Positions 1 through 8,960 of a stretch of 32,304 nt of DNA are shown here, piece after piece. A program made the position numbers and the translations under genes. The DNA is from CBFGRV01 sp965651265 (GTDB taxonomy: Bacteria; Bacteroidota; Rhodothermia; Rhodothermales; VXPQ01). The DNA lies in assembly GCA_965651265.1 (NCBI GenBank), contig CBFGRV010000035.1, forward strand, positions 1-32,304, given 5' to 3'. The notes beneath the pieces were generated by a model. It did not search any database, was not told the origin of the DNA, and saw only the letters and a list, made by a program, of their open reading frames with translations. Positions within the stretch are counted from its first letter, which is position 1. Every line of letters starts with the position of its first letter.

Positions 1-2
1 TG

Positions 3-76
<74 letters not shown>

Positions 77-130
77 AATATCCATTGGAAAGACCCGCAC
101 CACCTGCGCCGTGCGAGGGAAATCACAACG

Positions 131-146
131 CTGCCCTCTCAGGCAG
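131..146 (-). terminator. possible weak hairpin between acyl-CoA ligase and tRNA-Pro
   Basis: On the minus strand a 6-bp stem (CTGCCT/GGGCAG, with a closing T-G pair) encloses a GAGA tetraloop. It is followed by a T-containing but interrupted tail (cgttgtgattt). It lies in the 180-bp spacer after the acyl-CoA ligase stop. The stem is short and the tail imperfect, so this is only a candidate terminator. Nothing else is recognisable in the spacer. Confidence 0.25.
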
Positions 147-256
147 GTTTCGCCGCCAGGCGCCGCGGCTCGGACATTCAACGAACCTTGAACTCTACCC
201 CCAACGCCGGCCACCAGGTACCACGTGCTGATCAACCTGAACAAGCAACCGGCAAC

Positions 257-2149
257 CTACCGTTTAAACTGCCTGTACATCTCCTCGATCAAATGAGCAT
301 ACCGCTTCTCGATCTTCTTCCGACGCGGTTTCAGTGTCGGTGTCAAAAGGGCATTCTCGATCGTGAAGGGCTCGGGCACGAGGCGGAACGCCCGAATCTT
401 CTCGTGCGGTGAGGCCGTCCGCGAATAATCCTTGAACCGCTGATCGAAGAGCTGCAGGATCATCTCCTGCTTCAACAGGGCATCGGACTCCTCAACCTTC
501 ATCCCGGACTGGGCGGCGAAATCCATCAGTGCCTCAAGATTCGGCACCACCAGCGCGCCGAGGAACTCGCGCCCCTCGCCCACCACCACTATCTGCTCGA
601 TCCACGGCACCGTCTTGAACCGCTCTTCGATGGGTCCCGGGTAGATGTTCTTGCCGCCCGCCGAAACGATCATGTGTTTGATGCGGTCGGTAATGATCAG
701 GTATCCGTCATCGAACCGCCCGACATCCCCCGTGTGATACCATCCATCCTTGTCGATCGCCTCGCGGGTCGCCTTCTCGTCGTTCCAGTAGCCCGTCATC
801 ACGTTGGGGCCTTTTACGACGATCTCTCCCTCCTCCGTCGTAAGGCTCGACGGGTACTGCTCGCCGGAAATCTGGCCGATGATCCGCCCGTCATCGAGCC
901 TCTGAATGGCGATCGTTACGCCCGGGATCACGTGGCCTACCGTGCCGTACCGCGGCCGATCCACAGGATTGACCGTCAGCACGGGCGCCGTCTCGGTCAG
1001 GCCGTACCCCTCGATGATGGGGATCCCGGCCGCCTGGAAGAATTCGCCGATCTCTTTTGGCAGCGCGGCGCCCCCGGAGACGGCGAATCGCAGATTGCCC
1101 CCGAGCTTCTCGTGCAGCTTGCTAAAAACCAGCCGGTGCGCAAGGGCGCGCTGGCTTGCCAGTACGGGTCCTACGCGCTTCCCGGCTGCCTTCCGCCTGG
1201 CCACTTCCTTTCCCGTCTCGACGGCCCAGTGGAAGATCCTCTTCTTCGTCGGCGAGCCCTCCTCCACGGACTTGGAGATCAAGTTGTACACGCGCTCGAA
1301 CATGCGCGGCACGGAGATCATCACGGTCGGCCTTACTTCGGGCAGATTCCTGCTGACTGCTTCGATGCTCTCCGCGTAGGTGATCAGCGCCCCGCAGGCC
1401 AGAACGGCCGTATAGCCGGCCGTCCGTTCGAACGAATGGCAGAGCGGGAGAAAGGAGAGGTGGTGGTCGTCAGGCCCGAAGGGCACCATCCCCAAAGCCG
1501 ATCTCGTGTTCGAGCAAAAGTTGGCGTGGGTCAACTTCACTCCCTTCGGCTGGCCTGTCGTCCCGCTCGTGTAAATCAGCGCGGACAGCTCATCGGGTTT
1601 GACCTCGCTCGCAATCGGCCGCAGCTGGTGCCGGTGCTCCTTCCAGTAAAGCCGCCCCTGATTCAGTGCGCTCTCCCAGGGCACGAGGTAGCTCTTTCCG
1701 TCGAGGTCTGCCTCGCTCAGGGTCACGACGATTTCGAGGTCGGAGCACTCATCGAAGATCTCTTCCGCCTTCCGCTGTTGGAGGGGCGTTGAGACTATGA
1801 GCACCTTCGAGCCCGAATCTTTGAGGATATACGCGACCTGATCGGCCGGCAGCGAGGTGTAGAGTGAGACGTTCACCGCACCGAGTATCTGGGTCGCCAG
1901 ATCGGTGATGGCCCATTCCGGCCGGTTTTCGGACAGGATGGCTACACGATCACCACGCCGCACGCCGATCTTATGAAGGTATCCGGCCGTGTCGTGCACC
2001 ATCTCCTCCAACTCCGTCCACAGGATTCCTTCCCACTGCTTCGTCGCCTTACTCTTGTAACGGAGAGCCGGGCGGTCTGAGCCGCGGTAGTGATCGACCA
2101 GTCGATAGAAGAGCTGTGGGATGGTATCGAATTCGACGAGTGCGGACAT
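257..2149 (-). CDS. AMP-dependent long-chain fatty-acid--CoA ligase
   Basis: ANL-superfamily adenylating enzyme predicted to activate a long-chain fatty acid to acyl-AMP and then acyl-CoA, in the cytoplasm or at the inner membrane. The ATP-binding P-loop YTSGTTGQPKG lies at about residues 193-203. The adenine/acyl motif GYGLTE and the TGD motif follow, and the C-terminal TPTLKPRRKK segment carries the A10-type lysine. The length of 630 aa fits bacterial ACSL/FadD-type ligases, and no key motif is missing. The start is ambiguous: ATG at 2149 is used here, and an in-frame GTG lies two codons upstream at 2155. Neither has a clear Shine-Dalgarno sequence. It lies 123 bp downstream of pyrD in the same direction, so readthrough is possible but an operon is not proven. 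The exact chain-length specificity cannot be read from sequence. Confidence 0.93.
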   Translation of the reverse strand: MSALVEFDTIPQLFYRLVDHYRGSDRPALRYKSKATKQWEGILWTELEEMVHDTAGYLHKIGVRRGDRVAILSENRPEWAITDLATQILGAVNVSLYTSLPADQVAYILKDSGSKVLIVSTPLQQRKAEEIFDECSDLEIVVTLSEADLDGKSYLVPWESALNQGRLYWKEHRHQLRPIASEVKPDELSALIYTSGTTGQPKGVKLTHANFCSNTRSALGMVPFGPDDHHLSFLPLCHSFERTAGYTAVLACGALITYAESIEAVSRNLPEVRPTVMISVPRMFERVYNLISKSVEEGSPTKKRIFHWAVETGKEVARRKAAGKRVGPVLASQRALAHRLVFSKLHEKLGGNLRFAVSGGAALPKEIGEFFQAAGIPIIEGYGLTETAPVLTVNPVDRPRYGTVGHVIPGVTIAIQRLDDGRIIGQISGEQYPSSLTTEEGEIVVKGPNVMTGYWNDEKATREAIDKDGWYHTGDVGRFDDGYLIITDRIKHMIVSAGGKNIYPGPIEERFKTVPWIEQIVVVGEGREFLGALVVPNLEALMDFAAQSGMKVEESDALLKQEMILQLFDQRFKDYSRTASPHEKIRAFRLVPEPFTIENALLTPTLKPRRKKIEKRYAHLIEEMYRQFKR

Positions 2150-2272
2150 CGGCACGAAAAGGGGTGACTTACCGGTGGGGCAGGCGAGCGGGTACTCCGC
2201 AGGGGGAATCCGGGCTCACCGAAGGACGGGAGAATGTATCGGCTTCCCGGGGGAAAGGCAACGAAACGGCCC

Positions 2273-3376
2273 TCAGGCCTCGACCCCCACGGCCTTGTGG
2301 ACATACGAGTAACCCTCGCGCTCCATCAGCTCGATGATGCCCGTTTTGAGCTGCCGCACGAGGCCCGGGCCGCTGTAGACGAGCGCCGTGTAGATCTGCA
2401 CGAGACTCGCCCCGGCCTTAATCTTCCGGAAGGCGTCTTCGGCGGTGAAGATGCCGCCGACGCCGATGATGGGCACCTTCCCGGCGGTGACCCGGTAGAG
2501 ATACCTCACGAGATGCGTCGATCGGCTCTCCAGAGGGCGCCCGCTCACGCCTCCCTGACCGATCCTGTCGAGCTTCCGCTCATCGGTTACCAGCCCCTGT
2601 CGATCCGTGGCCGTATTCGAGGCGATGAACCCATCGACGCGGTGACGAAGAGAAACATCCACAATCTCCTCGATGCGGCTATCGTACACGATTCGGTCGG
2701 ACAGGGGCGGCGAAAGTTTCACGAGGACCGGTACCGTCAGCTGCGCATCCTTCTTTTCCTGCATGATGGCGGTCAACAGCCCGTCGAGTGCGTCTGCATC
2801 TTCGAAGGTGCGGCCGTCCTTCGTATTCGGGCAAGAAATGTTGAGGGCGACGTAGTCGGCAACGGGCGCGAGGAGGCGAAAGCTGTCGCAGAAGTCCTCG
2901 ACAGCATCATCCCCCAGGATCTTCGGGTCGTTGGTCTTGGCGATGTTGACTCCGACCGGAATCTCCGTGCGGGCTGTGTGCCGTCGCAGCCGCCGCGCGA
3001 CCCGCGACGCGCCGATATTGTTCAGACCCATGCGGTTGATGACGGCCTCATCTTCGGGCAGCCGGAACGCTCGCGGCCGCGGATTCCCACGCGACCGGCG
3101 AGCCGTCACCGAGCCTACCTCCACGAACCCAAATCCGAGCGTCGGCCAGAACGGAACCAGAGCGGCGTTCTTATCGAAACCGGCGGCCAGCCCGACCGGA
3201 TTGTCGAAGGAGAGCCCCCAGACGCGCGTGCGCAGCCGCATGTCCTCGTAGGCGTACTGATCCTCCAGAAAGGCGTCCACCCGCGTCCAATGCGCCGCAC
3301 GCGCGGCCACCGTTGTAAGGCGGTGAGCACGCTCCGGGTCCATATTGAACAGGGCCGATCTGAAGAAGTCGTACAT
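2273..3376 (-). CDS. pyrD: Dihydroorotate dehydrogenase, class 2 (quinone)
   Basis: FMN enzyme of pyrimidine synthesis oxidising dihydroorotate to orotate. It is 367 aa. The N-terminal amphipathic segment beginning MYDFFRSALF, with the DPERAH signature, is the membrane-contact domain of class 2 enzymes that pass electrons to quinone. Flavin and substrate motifs are in order: GLAAGFDKN (63-70), FVEVGSVT, NRMGLNN, VGVNIAKT, NISCPNT (179-185), VLVKLSPP, SNTATDR and GVGGIFTAEDA. The catalytic base position is Cys182 in SCPN. Class 2 enzymes such as E. coli PyrD have Ser there, whereas Cys is usual in class 1. The start is set at 3376 by homology; the frame is open further upstream, but that stretch does not resemble the family. 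A minus-strand promoter candidate lies about 95 bp upstream. Confidence 0.95.
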   Translation of the reverse strand: MYDFFRSALFNMDPERAHRLTTVAARAAHWTRVDAFLEDQYAYEDMRLRTRVWGLSFDNPVGLAAGFDKNAALVPFWPTLGFGFVEVGSVTARRSRGNPRPRAFRLPEDEAVINRMGLNNIGASRVARRLRRHTARTEIPVGVNIAKTNDPKILGDDAVEDFCDSFRLLAPVADYVALNISCPNTKDGRTFEDADALDGLLTAIMQEKKDAQLTVPVLVKLSPPLSDRIVYDSRIEEIVDVSLRHRVDGFIASNTATDRQGLVTDERKLDRIGQGGVSGRPLESRSTHLVRYLYRVTAGKVPIIGVGGIFTAEDAFRKIKAGASLVQIYTALVYSGPGLVRQLKTGIIELMEREGYSYVHKAVGVEA

Positions 3377-3415
3377 GGATTGAGAGGCCACACTTCTCGG
3401 TGATCGCGGCGCGTA

Positions 3416-3457
3416 CGGGGGCTTCGGCCCGTTACACAAAGCGGCATTCGGCCCCCG
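3416..3457 (-). other. GC-rich hairpin in the pyrD 5' leader
   Basis: The outer stem CGGGGGC/GCCCCCG (3416-3422 with 3451-3457) is a perfect 7-bp pair enclosing about 28 nt, with weak further pairing inside. If transcription starts near 3469, this hairpin lies in the pyrD leader RNA, 40-80 nt before the start codon. It has no following U-run. A role in regulation is only a possibility. Confidence 0.3.
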
Positions 3458-3475
3458 GCCGTCCATTCCGCGCCT

Positions 3476-3481
3476 AATATA
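3476..3481 (-). promoter_or_regulatory. candidate pyrD promoter (-10 TATATT)
   Basis: On the minus strand the sequence reads CGAGTG-TATATT-AGG, an extended -10-like element. Similar CGAG-YG-TATAYT sequence is found upstream of amtB and folP in this window. The perfect 10-bp palindrome GCTCCGGAGC (3487-3496) sits just upstream, in the spacer region, and could be an operator. No convincing -35 hexamer is visible. The predicted leader is about 93 nt. Confidence 0.4.
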
Positions 3482-3667
3482 CACTCGCTCCGGAGCTATA
3501 GTATGCGGAAGGCCTACGTGATCCCTCCGGGGTTGCTCCGAGAAAGAAATGCCATCTCTCCGGGATGTGAATGCGATCTTGCCGCGGAGGCCGAAGCGAA
3601 CTCACGAACGTCCAAGACCGCCGGGGGCAGGAAGCGCGCTCCTGCAGCAGGAGATTTGCTTACGAGC

Positions 3668-6600
3668 CTACCAGCCCGGCATGAGCCGGAATCCGAGTTG
3701 CCACCCTGCATCCGGGCGCTGGAATGGATACGCGTAGTAGGACTCCAGCACAATGAACCCGAGGATGTTCACACGCGCCGAAATTCCGGTGCTGACAACC
3801 GGAATTCGATCGTCCGAGCGCCGCTTGAAGGCGAGGACGGGTGGATCGTCTTGCGTCCACGCCACTCCTGCATCCACGAACAGGGACAGCTCCGTAGGCA
3901 GGTACGGGAAGTTGACCAGACCGAACTGCTCTGTGCCGAACACGGGAAGCCGCACCTCCGCACTTCCGAGCGCAATGTGGGTACCGTCGAGCCGCTGGAT
4001 GACCGGGCAGCCGTCCTCCTCGCATTCCTCGATGGGATCGAACGAGGAGTAGACGTATCCGCGAATGAATCCGGGATAGTAGGAGTACCCCAGGAATTGC
4101 ACGCTATAACGATCATTGGGATCGGCCCCCCAATGCCCGATGTGCAGTCCGCGCACGGCGAACGTCACGGGGTTGAAAAACAGGTATCGGCGATAGTCCG
4201 CCAGAGCCGTCACGAAGCTGGATGATCCGATCTGCGGCGCGACTTCAAAACGGAACCGGCCTCCGCTTACGGGCGATGTGAACCCGAAGAACGAGTAATC
4301 ACCTACGTATGCGAGCGACGACTGGAGAAAGTAAATCGGTTCGAAGTCGCTGACATTCCGGAAAAACTCCGAGTCATCGGGGTTCAGCCGGCGCTGTCCG
4401 CGGAAGGTCGTCTGTAATACCTCGTTCTCGAACCCGTATCGTACGAATCCCAGACTGGCCTCTGCGCGGCGCGTCTGGCTGAATGGATAATGTGCGACTC
4501 CGGCCACCTGATCCACGTAAATCCGCGTCAGCAGCTGCTCGATCAAGAAGGCCGTTCGGATGTACCCACGACTGTAAAGCAGCGGGATGTGCGCCGCCGT
4601 TCCGCCGTAATTGATCCGGTGTCCCAGGTCGATGTAGGAGACCTGCGCACCGACGTCCTTAAGTGTGCCCTGTGCCTGCGCTGCGATGGTCAGGTTCTTG
4701 TTTCCCAGCATGTCGGAGAAGAAGAACCCTACGCCGCCGCCCAGCTGGGTCCCGAATGTACCGCCGGTCGAGACGCCCAGCGTCGGGGGCGCCACATAAT
4801 CCAGCCGTAATCCGGGCACGTATCGTCGTGATGCGTACTCGACACCTGCCGGGGGGAGTCCGGTCAGCGGATCGCTCAGGTAGCGACCCACCAGGCCCTC
4901 GTTGAGGGCACGGATGGGGGGCAATATGCTGGCCGTGGGTACTTCGCCCGGCTGAAATCCCTCCACCGGTTCACCCAACGTTTCCTCGCGCTCGAGCGAG
5001 AATACCGTGTATTCGTTGGAGGCGAAGACGGAGAACATCATTCGACCGCTCTGGGCGGCCACCGACATGGCCGGGGAAAGCTTCGTGATCCCGCTCACAC
5101 CGGTTGCGAGCTCGGTCACACGGTACGGCTGTCCGTTGTCCAGATCGAGGCGGTACACGTCCTTGAAGCCGTCCTGGTCGCTGATGAAATACAGACTGCG
5201 TCCATCGGGCGAAAATTGCGGGTTGTGGTGGAGAGCGCCATCAAAGGGCTCGAAGTGCTGGATCTCCGAGGTCTGCAGATCGAAGACGCCAAGCCGCGGA
5301 TTCGCGTAAGCGAGCGTCTGGAAATTTGTCCCGTCAGGGCCGCGGTCGGTCACAAAGGTGAGGTATCGACCATCCGGCGACCACGCCGGCTGTAGGTCGG
5401 CATACCGGTCGTTGGTCAGCTGGCGGACGGCATTCGTTTCGATGTTGAGGACATACAGGTCGCTGATTCCGCCATCCAGCCCCGAAAACGCAATCGACTG
5501 GCCATCCGGAGACCACGCAAGATTCGTGATGGCGGAAACCCCATCGACCGCAATCGACCGCTCGACATCGAGCGACTCGACATTCAAAACGGCAATCTCG
5601 TTGTCGCCTTCCGCGAACGCCACGAAGGCCAGCCGGCGGCCGTCGGGCGACCACGATCCCGCCGAGTTGATGAAGCGCAGGGCATCCATGTGCGGATCGG
5701 CCGAAGGACTCGGGAGTCGCTTCAGTACGCGCCCGGTCTGAGCGTCTGCGATAAACAAATTGATGGTGAAAATGTCGCGCTCCGAAAGGAAGGCCACGTA
5801 CTGCCCGTCGGGACTGACGGCCGGCGAAATGTTAAGCTGGCCCGCATCGATGTCGGCGGCGAGCACGCGCCGCCCCGCCTCCTGCGGCGGGGTACGTCCC
5901 TCCATGAGGGGCTCGTAGGTCTCCCGGACCACCTGCTTCCACTCGGCCGAAAGCGAGTCGGTCGAGATGCCGAGTGTGTAGACGAAGGCCGAATCGACCC
6001 CGGCCACGCCGGCGAGCTTGTACAGATTCGCCACGGCCAGATCGCCGTACTTGCCACCGATATAGGCCATATAGGCCTGCCCGTATCGATATGGGAAGTA
6101 CCGCATATCGCGCGTGAGCTGCGTGATCGTCGGCAGATCGTCGCGCAAGATGGCATCCCGAAGCCACATCGCCGTGTGGGTATCATGTCGGCCCACAGAA
6201 AGATATTCGGCCGTGCCCTCGATCATCCAGAGCGGAAGCAACCCCAGATTGAAGCGGATCGTGTCGCCGCCGCCGAATGCAATGTCGTACTGGAAGGAGT
6301 GGACCAGCTCATGGCCGAGAACGTGGTCCGTCTCTTCATACATACCCGTCAGCGGCATGACTACGCGCTGCTTCAGGCCCTCGGTGACGCCGCCCGTGCC
6401 TTCTCCGATGAAGCCGCTAATGACGTTTGTCTGCTGGAAGTCTGCATCATTCGCATAAAAAATGATGGGCTTCTTTTCGCGGAACTGGCGCAAGAAGGTC
6501 TGCGAATGCCGCGCATACCACCGCTCGGCCATGCGAGCGGCATCCCGAACAGCCTGCTCTTCCTCAGGATAATAGTGGATGCGGAAGTGCTCCGTCTCGA

Positions 6601-6748
6601 GCACCTGGAATCTGAATTTGTCGTATTGAACCTTATTTCGGCCGAAGTACTGAGCGTCGGCCGCCCGGGCAAAGGACAACGAGAGGATTCCGATGAGAAG
6701 GAATGATAAAGCCAGGGCGGAAGTACAAGAGGGGCCTTTACGACGCAT
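3668..6748 (-). CDS. Exported metalloprotease-like / TolB-type propeller / outer-membrane beta-barrel protein
   Basis: This 1026-aa protein has a cleavable signal peptide, with cleavage predicted after ...ARAADA at about residue 32. Next comes a peptidase-MA-like domain with the zinc motif HELVH (146-150) and a downstream IEGTAEY glutamate (about residue 177), the HExxH...E gluzincin layout. Residues roughly 290-620 contain repeated SPDGxxxxF blades typical of WD40-like/TolB beta-propellers. The C-terminal ~380 residues are rich in alternating aromatic strands, resemble BamA/Omp85-type barrels (FIRGY-like motif), and end in the aromatic residue Trp, as barrel proteins recognised by BAM do. 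The ATG at 6748 is preferred over an in-frame TTG at 6772 because it gives a normal signal peptide. A second protein of the same architecture is encoded at 27168-30128. Substrate and protease activity are unknown. Confidence 0.82.
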   Translation of the reverse strand: MRRKGPSCTSALALSFLLIGILSLSFARAADAQYFGRNKVQYDKFRFQVLETEHFRIHYYPEEEQAVRDAARMAERWYARHSQTFLRQFREKKPIIFYANDADFQQTNVISGFIGEGTGGVTEGLKQRVVMPLTGMYEETDHVLGHELVHSFQYDIAFGGGDTIRFNLGLLPLWMIEGTAEYLSVGRHDTHTAMWLRDAILRDDLPTITQLTRDMRYFPYRYGQAYMAYIGGKYGDLAVANLYKLAGVAGVDSAFVYTLGISTDSLSAEWKQVVRETYEPLMEGRTPPQEAGRRVLAADIDAGQLNISPAVSPDGQYVAFLSERDIFTINLFIADAQTGRVLKRLPSPSADPHMDALRFINSAGSWSPDGRRLAFVAFAEGDNEIAVLNVESLDVERSIAVDGVSAITNLAWSPDGQSIAFSGLDGGISDLYVLNIETNAVRQLTNDRYADLQPAWSPDGRYLTFVTDRGPDGTNFQTLAYANPRLGVFDLQTSEIQHFEPFDGALHHNPQFSPDGRSLYFISDQDGFKDVYRLDLDNGQPYRVTELATGVSGITKLSPAMSVAAQSGRMMFSVFASNEYTVFSLEREETLGEPVEGFQPGEVPTASILPPIRALNEGLVGRYLSDPLTGLPPAGVEYASRRYVPGLRLDYVAPPTLGVSTGGTFGTQLGGGVGFFFSDMLGNKNLTIAAQAQGTLKDVGAQVSYIDLGHRINYGGTAAHIPLLYSRGYIRTAFLIEQLLTRIYVDQVAGVAHYPFSQTRRAEASLGFVRYGFENEVLQTTFRGQRRLNPDDSEFFRNVSDFEPIYFLQSSLAYVGDYSFFGFTSPVSGGRFRFEVAPQIGSSSFVTALADYRRYLFFNPVTFAVRGLHIGHWGADPNDRYSVQFLGYSYYPGFIRGYVYSSFDPIEECEEDGCPVIQRLDGTHIALGSAEVRLPVFGTEQFGLVNFPYLPTELSLFVDAGVAWTQDDPPVLAFKRRSDDRIPVVSTGISARVNILGFIVLESYYAYPFQRPDAGWQLGFRLMPGW

Positions 6749-7127
6749 CAGTCTCGTTGGATTGGTCGCCAATTGATCGCGGGGGAAGAGGCGGGAGGAT
6801 AACGCGGCCGACTACAAGGAGGGCTCCGCTGCTGCAGACACCCGCTGCCTAGAACGACAGCGGCATCGGCCTGTTCGTAAACTTGGTGCACTATTTGTAA
6901 CGGTATTGTAGACCGGACGGTTGCCGGGGGCATGAGCAAATACCTTTGAGCGGTTCGTTACACGCGCGGAGCGGTGCTTCACGGCTGCTGAATGGATCCA
7001 ACCCCGTGGAACTGGCCATTCCTCACTGGGCTTAAACGAGTGCACATCAACCGATCTGCGCGCCGTTTTTGTGCGGAGCCGGGTATGCGCATCGGAGCAC
7101 CTTGCCCGCGGTCACGCCGGAGCTGTC
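6749..7127. other. divergent intergenic region between outer-membrane protein gene and mrdA
   Basis: This 379-bp region lies between two divergent genes. On the plus strand it has a candidate promoter of Bacteroidota type, listed separately. No convincing promoter for the minus-strand gene was found, and no small gene with recognisable homology is visible. The stretch 6885-6950 is the most AT-rich part and is the likeliest regulatory core. Confidence 0.5.
6921..6948 (+). promoter_or_regulatory. candidate Bacteroidota-type promoter for mrdA-rodA
   Basis: TTG (6921-6923) is followed after 17 nt by TACCTTTG (6941-6948). This matches the TTG/TTTG (-33) and TAnnTTTG (-7) consensus described for the Bacteroidota primary sigma factor. 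The predicted leader to the mrdA ATG is about 170 nt. Support is sequence match only. Confidence 0.4.
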
Positions 7128-8954
7128 ATGGACGAGTATAGAGTACGCGTACGCATCTTTATCGGGATCATCGTTGTAGTGCTCGGGATCCTGGGACTCC
7201 GGCTTGCCCAGCTCCAGCTGCTTGATGTAGAGGAATACGCCGGCGAATCCCGCTCCAATGCCATCAAGGAGCGCCGCGTGTACCCTGCGCGGGGTGCGAT
7301 TTTCGATCAGCACGGCATTTTGATGGTGGACAACAAGCCGAGTTACACCATCACCATCACACCGCGCATGTTCGAGCCGAAGAACATCCCCCTGCTGGCT
7401 GAGCTCCTGGAGGTTCCTGACAGCCTCGTCGTAGCCCGATATGAGCAGGCGCGAGCGCGGAGCCGTTATCAGGCACACAAGGCCTTCCGCGAGGTGCCTT
7501 TCGACATCTTCAGCCGGGTCGTAGAAAATCTATACCGCCTTCCTGGCGTGAGCTACGAGGAGGAGTTCAGTCGCCGGTATCACACGAAAGCGACGGCGGC
7601 GCACGCACTCGGCTATATCCGTGAGATTACGGACCGCGAGCTATCGGCTCTCAGCGATCGCGGCTATCGCCAGGGCGATCTGATCGGAAAGTCGGGCATC
7701 GAGCGCACCTACGAGGCCTATCTTCGCGGGCGTCTCGGAGCCGAGTTGAAGCTGGTGAACGTCCACGGACTCGAGGTCAAATCGTACCAGGATGGCCGCC
7801 ACGACATCCAGCCATTGAGCGGCTACAACATTTATCTGGGCATCGACTCCGAGGTGCAGGCGCTCGCCGAGTCGCTCTTCGTCAACAAGCGCGGCGGCGC
7901 TGTAGCCCTCGATCCGAACTCAGGCGCCATCATCGCCATGGTCAGCATGCCGGATTTCGACCCGGGTCTTTTCGCCCAGTCCGTCGATCCGGAGACCTGG
8001 GCCTACCTGAACAACAGCCCCGACAAGCCGCTATACAACCGGGCGACCATGAACATGCTGCCGCCGGGCTCCACCTGGAAGCCGTTCATGGCGCTGATGT
8101 CGCTGCAGGAAGGAAACATCACGCCGGATACCTACATCACCTGCCCCGGATATCACCCATTCGGCCGTGGCAGGATGTTCAGGGATATGGCCGTCCACGG
8201 GCGGATCGCCGTGCGCGAGGCACTCCGGCGGTCCTGCAACACGTTTTTCTTTGAGATGATGATGCGCGTGGACGTGAACACGTTCAGCAAATACGCGCAC
8301 ATGTTCGGATTCGGAGAGAATGCGCCCACAGACATCGGCGAGCAGACGCCGGGTCTGATTCCGGATTCCGCCTTTTTCTTCGACAGGTGGGGCCCGGCCG
8401 GCCTCAAGCCGGGCTTTACGCTCAGCCTGGGCATCGGCCAGGGAAACATGGGCGTCACACCCCTTCAGCTCGCCAATTATGTCTCGGCCATAGCAAACAA
8501 GGGAACGCTGTACCCTCCCCACCTGGTCACGCGACTCGAGCATCCCGAGACGGGCGAGGTGTACTATCCGGCGCTCCCCGCCCCGCGCAAAATTCCGATC
8601 GAGGAGCGGCACTTCGACGTCGTTCGCGAGGGAATGCGGATGGTGATGGAGGCCGGCACCGGCTACTGGGTGCAGATCCCGAACATTCCGAGCGCGGGCA
8701 AGACCGGCACGGCGCAGAGCCCCCGCGGGAAGGATGATTCCGTGTTCATCATGTTTGCGCCTTACGATGACCCGCAGATCGCGATCGCCGTACAGGTCGA
8801 GAACGCCGGATTCGGGGCGACCGCGGCGGCTCCGATCGCGTCATTCATGGCCGAGCAATATCTCACCGGCCGGATTTCAGACGATCCCTACCGGCAGGGG
8901 CGGCTGCGGGCCCTCCTCGACGTGCGTTCAGACCCGCTCCCCGGGACCAACTGA
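7128..8954 (+). CDS. mrdA: Penicillin-binding protein 2 (peptidoglycan DD-transpeptidase)
   Basis: Class B penicillin-binding protein that cross-links peptidoglycan during lateral wall elongation, anchored in the inner membrane with a periplasmic catalytic domain. It is 608 aa. An N-terminal transmembrane helix (about residues 9-28) is followed by the dimerisation/pedestal region with RRVYPARGAIFD. The transpeptidase domain carries the three active-site motifs: STWK (Ser315-Lys318), SCN (369-371) and KTG (525-527). The start is the ATG at 7128 just before the membrane helix; the frame is open upstream but adds nothing family-like. It lies 6 nt before rodA, its functional partner. mreB, mreC and mreD, often found upstream, are not in the window. 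Confidence 0.95.
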   Translation: MDEYRVRVRIFIGIIVVVLGILGLRLAQLQLLDVEEYAGESRSNAIKERRVYPARGAIFDQHGILMVDNKPSYTITITPRMFEPKNIPLLAELLEVPDSLVVARYEQARARSRYQAHKAFREVPFDIFSRVVENLYRLPGVSYEEEFSRRYHTKATAAHALGYIREITDRELSALSDRGYRQGDLIGKSGIERTYEAYLRGRLGAELKLVNVHGLEVKSYQDGRHDIQPLSGYNIYLGIDSEVQALAESLFVNKRGGAVALDPNSGAIIAMVSMPDFDPGLFAQSVDPETWAYLNNSPDKPLYNRATMNMLPPGSTWKPFMALMSLQEGNITPDTYITCPGYHPFGRGRMFRDMAVHGRIAVREALRRSCNTFFFEMMMRVDVNTFSKYAHMFGFGENAPTDIGEQTPGLIPDSAFFFDRWGPAGLKPGFTLSLGIGQGNMGVTPLQLANYVSAIANKGTLYPPHLVTRLEHPETGEVYYPALPAPRKIPIEERHFDVVREGMRMVMEAGTGYWVQIPNIPSAGKTGTAQSPRGKDDSVFIMFAPYDDPQIAIAVQVENAGFGATAAAPIASFMAEQYLTGRISDDPYRQGRLRALLDVRSDPLPGTN

Positions 8955-8960
8955 GACAAC

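Larger units (their letters stand above)
3377..3667. other. intergenic spacer upstream of pyrD
   Basis: This 291-bp spacer separates the stop of the large outer-membrane protein gene from pyrD. It holds the candidate pyrD promoter and leader hairpin listed separately. It also holds a short CTCCTGC/GCAGGAG palindrome (3639-3653) with no T-run. No credible gene is seen on either strand. Confidence 0.5.

Noticed and set aside
3639..3653. CTCCTGC-A-GCAGGAG palindrome as a terminator for the large outer-membrane protein gene
   Set aside because: The arms leave too small a loop, and there is no T-run in either direction.
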